The notes under the pieces are model-generated. The model did not search any database. It worked only from the letters and a program-made list of their open reading frames with translations, and was not told the DNA's origin. This document shows, in pieces, positions 58,483-64,000 of a stretch of DNA of 64,000 bases. Origin of the DNA: Piliocolobus tephrosceles. Lineage: Eukaryota > Chordata > Mammalia > Primates > Cercopithecidae. The position numbers were made by a program, and so were the translations under genes. Where the stretch lies: assembly GCF_002776525.5 (NCBI RefSeq), contig NC_045441.1, positions 110,915,161 to 110,979,160 of the forward strand. The letters run 5' to 3'. Within the stretch, counting starts at the first letter, position 1, and every line of letters starts with the position of its first letter.

Positions 58483-59618
58483 ATCTACTTAAATAGTGGG
58501 GGCAGGGAGGGATCAACATGAAATCAAATGCATCATGAAGTGGTGATTTGTAGGAATTTAGGTTGCTCTAATAATTTTAAAAGGTTACAAAATAAAGTTA
58601 CACTTCTTATGCAATCTTCCTTAATTTTAAAGATGAGTATACTAAACCAGTGACAGTTTGTCTTTGTGTGCATACAATCCTCTAGTCAGGATTCAAAACT
58701 TAGATTGTTTAGGTTTAAATTAAGTTAAAATTTCCTTGTTATAAATTATTTACACTTATCTTTTGAAGTTCTTCACAGTATTGTATCTTTCCATCAGACA
58801 AGTGCTCAGAAGACTTACATAAACAGAAGTCTGAACCATTCTTAAAGACTTTGGATTGCTGACTCCTCAAGGCGGAGCCTAATTATTTTGCAAATGTGAA
58901 GACAAAATGAAAAGTTAGCATCTTTAATGGAGATGTAAATTTGATGACAGTGGAGGAATCTTTTCCTATATTTCTGTAGCGTTAAAATGGTAATTATATA
59001 GTCTTACCTTTAACAAAAACTGGCCTTTTTAGAACTTTAAAAGGCTTGACCTATTAACTATCTGGCTTCAATATGGAACAGAAAATATAATCATTACTAT
59101 GTTCCCATTAAATTAATTAACTTTAACCACTTTAGAACTTTAGAAGTTAAAATTTTTAAATCTTGGGCTTATTTCTTTGAGAGAACAAAAGGAACAGATG
59201 TGTGACTAAAAATTATTTTAAAAGTAATAATGGCAAAAATAATTATCCTTAATGTGAAGCATCAGAGGGAATGTGACTATAGAAACCAGCTTCATCTGGG
59301 ACATGAAGGGGCAAAGCTCCATTTTTCCTTCCTTTCTGTGAACTCGATAGGTGTGATTTGCTTGGCCCTGCTGTAGTGGCAAAGCCTCTATTTAAAAAAG
59401 TTCCAGGAACAATATGTTGGTCATCAAAATAAGTCTGGGTCTGCGCCTGGGCCTGGAGATTTAGCAAGCATGAACAGTTAATTCAAGTACCAGGAGTAAA
59501 AGTGAACTTAGAAGCGTTCTTATTTTATGCGGGTTACCATAATTTCCTCCCTCCCTCCCTTACTTTTTCCTTCATCTTTCTTCTTTCTTCCCTTCAATGA
59601 CCAAAAAATACTAAGGAT
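58483..59618. other. Nothing recognised
   Basis: No gene or named repeat. The minus frame at 59249-59467 lies in a GC-average patch but has no domain. Confidence 0.4.
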
Positions 59619-59625
59619 TGTGTAT

Positions 59626-59670
<45 letters not shown>
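59619..59670. repeat. (TG)n microsatellite at an Alu tail
   Basis: About 20 TG units with a few TA steps lie between the left target duplication and the T-run of the Alu that follows, so the repeat grew in the Alu tail. Confidence 0.9.
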
Positions 59671-59821
59671 CTTCTTTTTTTTTTTTTTTTTTTGTGGTGA
59701 CAGAGTCTCACTCTGTAGCTCTTGTCGCTCTGTTGCCCAGGCTGGAGTGCAGTTGCCTGATCTCAGCTCACTGTAACCTTTGCCTCTTGGGTTCAAGCGA
59801 TTCTCCTGCCTCAGCTTCCCA
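59671..59821 (-). mobile_element. 5'-truncated Alu, minus strand
   Basis: T-run (59675-59693), gacagagtctcactctgtag, with an extra ctcttgtcgctctg-like duplication, ending cctcagcttccc. Only the 3' arm is present. attgtgtat (59617-59625) and attgtatat (59822-59830) look like the target duplication with one change, so this is a truncated insertion. Confidence 0.85.
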
Positions 59822-60440
59822 ATTGTATATTGTATAATAATTTATTTTGATGAGTTGGAAATTATGGATTTGTTAGATATACACTATTGCGTATTAATAA
59901 CTTAATTAGTAAACTGTAAAAACTTTGGTCATGGTTGTGTTCTTAAAATACCTTGTGGTTTATTGGAATGTGAATAAATTAAAAGAGATCTTTATGGTAG
60001 CTGACCACAGACCGTTATAATTTACTTTGTATTTTTGTTTATTATATAGAAATGTATTTATTTGTTTATTTATTTATTATATCTATACCAACTGGATATC
60101 AACTTATAGAAATGTTAATCACAAATGTTAATCTTGACTAGTATAGTCAAGAGGAAAGATGAACCAAATGCTAAAACTACTGGGGGCCAGAGAATTATTC
60201 CGATGGATTCCTTACAGACTTAATCGGATATAAATCTTGACAACTTTATTTTTAAAAATGCAACAAATTAAATCAGTAAAATGTACTCTTTGAATTTAGA
60301 AATTTTCTTTGACAGAGAATCATTACCCAGTCATTCAGCTCTTTCATATAAATCTCCAGCTCTAAAGCAAATATTCTAACTGAAAATTCAACAGATTATT
60401 TGATTTTCCAGTAGAAACATTTTCTGCTTCTTCTTATTTA
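59822..60440. other. AT-rich DNA, nothing recognised
   Basis: A short (ttta)n run is at 60055-60080. No gene. Confidence 0.45.
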
Positions 60441-60731
60441 CTTATTCGAGATAAAGTTTCACTCTGTCACCTGGACTGGAGTACAGTGGTGCAATCATGG
60501 CTCACTGCAACCTCGACCTCCAGGGCTCAGGTAATCCCCCCACCCTCAGCCTCTCGAGTACTGGGACTACAGGCACCTGCCACCAAGCCCAGATAATTTT
60601 TGTGTTTTTTGTAGAGATGGGATTTCATCATGTGGATCCACGCTGGTCTCAAACTCCTGGGCTCAATCAATCTGACCGCTTCTGCCCTCCAATGTGCTGG
60701 GATTACAGGCATTAGCCACTGCACCTGTCCC
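60441..60731 (-). mobile_element. AluJ, minus strand
   Basis: gagataaagtttcactctgt to gccactgcacctgtcc, both arms, strongly diverged, with gggctcaatcaatctgaccg. The tail is only ttatttactta-like. Confidence 0.88.
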
Positions 60732-61609
60732 TGCTTATTTAATTTTTAATTTCCATTTTCTAGCTCTGAATTTGATTAGAGAAAGGGAGGAATAAATATA
60801 TTAATAATTATGTGATCAGAATTTTAGGCCTAATTATGTCATTGTCTCTTTGTCATTGAGCAAATGGAGAGATTTTTATCTCTTTATTTACAGAGGTTGG
60901 GTGACAAATACATAAGACATTATACTTGTAGGCTCTTTGAAGCCTGTAAAGCACTTTAATAATGCCAGAAATTATATTAAGAAAAAATGCAGTACCATGA
61001 GTTTTATGTACTTAAAAAAATCAGAAACCAGTTTTATCTAGATCTATTAAATTGAAAAGTATGTGACTAATGTTATAATGTCTCTAACTAACAGCAACAA
61101 AATTGCTTGTGACTTCTAATATTCTGAATTGTGTAAATAGCTGTATTTTGCTTTATTATGATCTATAAACATTGATGCCAGTTGCATTTTTGGAATCTAT
61201 TTAGTCATTCTACAAATATCATGCATAAAGTAGTAGTAAAGCAACATGCAAAAAGGCAAAATCTTGTCATAGAAATACTGCTTCATAATCAAGAATAAAA
61301 GCATACATATAGATGCATATATGTATCTATAGATATGCATAAAACACACATGTATATATATATAGCATATATGTATACATAAAGAGAGTGAAATATGAAT
61401 AATAAAGTGATAAAGATATGGCAGAAAATACAACATTTGTGTTTAAAGGAAAAGATAATTACTGTGATTGTCAATATTATTGGAATCCCAAGGCTGGTTT
61501 TGCAAGTTAAACAAAATTCAGAAAAATTACGTATATATAAGCCATTTTAGTATTAGGTCAAATAAAAGAGTCTACAATTTGATCTCCTAAAGGGAGGAAT
61601 TAGTGATCT
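60732..61609. other. AT-rich DNA, nothing recognised
   Basis: An alternating tata/cata stretch at 61300-61385 contains several short palindromes. No gene. Confidence 0.45.
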
Positions 61610-61890
61610 TAAATTTAATGTAATTATTGACCTATTAAGGTTTATGACTATTGCAATTTATTTTATGTATTATTAAGTTTGCTGTTTCCTTTTCTATCAT
61701 TTATTGCATCTTTGGACTAAATACCTTTTGGTATTTACTTATCTTCTATTAGTTTGTTAGTTATTAATTCTTTTCTATTTTTAGTCATTATCCTAGTGCT
61801 TATTAGGCACAAATGGCTAATGTCTACTGTATTGGACAAGACACAATAGAATATTTACATAATGCTGACAATTTTATTGAAAGTCACTAT

Positions 61891-62175
61891 GTCGGGTTCG
61901 GTGGCTCACATCTGTAATCCCAGCACTTTGGGAGGCCGAAGAAGGTGGATCACGAGGTCAGGAGTTCGAGACCAGCCTGACCAACATGGTGAAACCCCAT
62001 CTCTACTAAAGATACAAAAATTAGCTGGGTGTGGTGGTGTGTTCCTGTATTCCCAGCTACTCAGGAGGCTAAGGCAGGAGAATCGCTTGAACCCAGGAGG
62101 CGGAGGTTGCAGTGAGCCAAGATTGCGCCACTGCACTCCAGCCTGGGTGACAGGGTGAGACTCTGTCTCAAAAAA
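61891..62175 (+). mobile_element. AluS, plus strand
   Basis: Complete Alu from cgggttcggtggctcacatc to gagactctgtctcaaaaaag. The target duplication gaaagtcact.tgtc is at 61879-61893 and 62176-62190, with one difference. Both strands show short frames of no meaning. Confidence 0.92.
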
Positions 62176-62862
62176 GAAAGTCACTGTGTCAGAGCCTTTT
62201 TAATGCTTTTTCCTACTTTCCCAAATTTTGTATTATTATTGCCTTGCATATTAGATTTACTTATATTTAAACTCTACTAGATTTAATATTATTGCTTTTG
62301 TATAGTCAATGTTTACTTATACTTACCTACATAGATGACTTTGCTATTGTCCTTTCTTCTTTTCTTTCTACATTACCATAATTTATCTATAATGCTTTTA
62401 TTTTAACCTGAAGAACACTCTTTAGTATTAGTTTACTTCAGGAAAAAAAAAAAAAACTAATGCATTATTTCATTGTTGATTGCCTGAAATTTTTTTTTAT
62501 TTCATCTTAAACTAGAAGAATATTTTGAAATAAATAGGGATGTATGTCAACAGTGTTTTCTTTCAATATTTTGAAGATGTTATTCCATTTTCCTGAGGCT
62601 TCTATATCTTATAATATAAAACCAGTCACAACTCTGTTATTCCCTTAAGGATAATATGCTTTCTTTGGCTGCTTGTGTTTTCTCTGTTGTCTATATGCCT
62701 TAGTTTTACTCTGAAGTGCAAAAGGAAGAGAGTACATTTTTTCTGCCTTAGTTCCAAGTAAGATAAATCTGTTTTATCTGTGGTGCATATCTTATTTCAG
62801 TGTTGAAAATTACAGCCTGATAGTTGCTCAAACTTTTTTATTCTGTTCCTAACCCCTCTGAG

Positions 62863-62893
62863 GCACGTGTGCGCGCACGCACGCACACACACG
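62863..62893. repeat. Alternating purine-pyrimidine tract (Z-DNA-prone)
   Basis: cacgtgtgcgcgcacgcacg followed by cacacacacg: about 30 bases of strict alternation with six or so CpG steps, in a region otherwise nearly free of CpG. Confidence 0.85.
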
Positions 62894-63240
62894 ATTTTAT
62901 CTCATATATCAACTGTATTTTACAACCTTTTCTGCATATTTCATTCTCTTAGCTTTCCATGATTCTGATTGGGCATTTTCTATTTATCTGCCTTCTAATT
63001 CTCTAATCTTCCTTTTTGCTCTGCCTATTCTGCCCATTAAATCAACCTATTGACATCTTAATTTCAATATTTGCAATTTGCAATTTTGAATTCCAGAATT
63101 TCTTTTTGATTCCTTTCAAAGAGGTTTCAGTTCTCTAGTAAAATTCTCCATCTTGCTGTCTATTTATTTGAATATAGAAATCACTGGTATCCTAAAGGTC
63201 AACTGTGATATGCCCAGTAATTAGGTCATCTATGGTTCTT

Positions 63241-64000
63241 CTGTTGTCTGAAAACAGTTTCCAAGCCACATTTGAACTCCCCATGTGCCTAGAGCTCTCA
63301 GTGATTCTAAACAGTCACATTAGCCCACACTTGTTTTTAAAGAATGTATTTTAATTTTATCTATTTTCCTCTTACCTACTTTTATGTCTCTCACCTCTTC
63401 TTGTGCAATGCCAAAGGTGAAATAGTTCATGTGCCTTCTCACTCCTTGGAGGGGTTTACTGCCTTTGGAATTCATTTCATCTGGTTGACCCCAGACCTCA
63501 TATCCCTGATGGGCTCAAGAAAAGTTATAGTTTTGTAGATTATTTTGATGTCAGCATATGAATGATATTCTCTTGTGATGTTCTAAATCCTTATTTTAAC
63601 TTAAGGAAAATAATAGCATATTAGCTGAATTTCTGTATTTCATTCCAAATTATATTATCTACTTGTCAATGGCTATTGAAATAAAATCCACTAAATAGTA
63701 ACATTATTAATCGTTACCAAAAAACACAACAAATCCATGCCAATTATTAAAACTTTAAATTCACATGTAGGAAAATATAAAGAGAAATTGATGAAAACAA
63801 CAGAGACCTGATACCGGTTAGCTTAGCTACCCATTACTTGAATCACTTATCATTTCTTAATCTGTTTTTCAAGTGTCAGTGTAAAAAGTGTTAAGTCCAG
63901 AACCTAAGTTTCTCATCTCTCTGCTTATTCTGCCACCTCCCTCCTTCCTCCCCAATGCATACATAGGTAACCTGAACTCTAGTCTTACCAAACTACTATT
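63241..64000. other. Nothing recognised
   Basis: No gene or named repeat up to the window edge. The frame at 63344-63538 has no domain. Confidence 0.45.

Larger units (their letters stand above)
61610..63240 (-). mobile_element. L1M relic, ORF1-to-ORF2 region, antisense
   Basis: Antisense text in L1M order: taatgcttttattttaacct, gaagaacactctttagtatt, tttgaagatgttattccatt, aatatgctttctttggctgc, ctctaatcttcctttttgct, ccagaatttctttttgattc. Strongly diverged, many stops. An Alu sits inside at 61891-62175. Boundaries are approximate. Confidence 0.6.

Noticed and set aside
1..64000. Protein-coding genes among the many 60-180-codon open frames
   Set aside because: Almost all lie in antisense or frame-shifted transposon DNA or in AT-rich DNA. 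None has a recognisable domain with a proper start, splice context or coding bias.
1..64000. Structural RNA genes or pseudogenes (tRNA, U6, Y RNA, 7SK, 5S)
   Set aside because: I looked for their well-known opening motifs and saw none apart from 7SL-derived Alu sequence.

Overview
This window looks like primate nuclear DNA, most probably human. It is AT-rich and carries Alu copies of the J, S and Y types, young L1 3' ends, ERVL-MaLR (THE1/MST/MLT1) and ERVL LTRs, L2/MIR fossils, MER5-like and Tigger-like DNA transposons and a MADE1 MITE. All family names come from recalled consensus patterns read by eye, not from a repeat-library search. I see no protein-coding gene, no convincing exon, no CpG island, no structural RNA gene and no CRISPR array. 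Every open frame is short and is either random or part of a transposon relic. The window therefore reads as intergenic or deep-intronic DNA.

Layout. 0-9 kb: an old repeat, an L2 piece, a class-I ERV LTR on the minus strand, a decayed minus-strand L1 ORF2 split by an AluY, AT-rich single-copy DNA, another L2 and a second related LTR on the plus strand. 9-16 kb: an unclassified GC-richer block, an MLT2-type solo LTR, L2, MER5-like, MIR and a microsatellite. 16-21 kb: a minus-strand ERVL-type pol relic, broken by L1 and MaLR LTR insertions, and a facing MST LTR. 22-29 kb: Alus, a 5'-truncated young L1 with a clear target-site duplication (TSD), a compound microsatellite, an MLT1 LTR and an L1M 3' piece. 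30-32 kb: an MST/THE1 LTR with its own 5-bp TSD that was later hit by a twin-primed (5'-inverted) L1. 33.6-35.6 kb: a direct duplication of about 200 bp that I cannot assign to any family. 37-44 kb: Alu monomers, Alus, an L1 3' end with a G-rich tract, a GC-rich LTR-like block and an MIR. 44-50 kb: MER5-like, MIR, a MaLR LTR, L1M ORF1 split by an AluY, a MADE1 hairpin and an L1 3' piece. 50-56.4 kb: a 33-bp tandem repeat, L1M, a THE1/MST LTR with an Alu inside, an L1M with an internal tandem duplication, and an L1M 3' UTR holding an LTR and three stacked Tigger-type elements. 57-64 kb: Alus, microsatellites and a long minus-strand L1M fragment containing an Alu and a Z-DNA-prone tract.

Nothing here works as a gene set. 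The content is a layered record of transposition, and TSDs and nesting give relative ages for several insertions. I found no undescribed biological system. The best leads are the unassigned 200-bp direct repeat, the Tigger insertions stacked at an equivalent target site, the twin-primed L1 inside an LTR, the GC-rich LTR-like block and the MADE1 hairpin.
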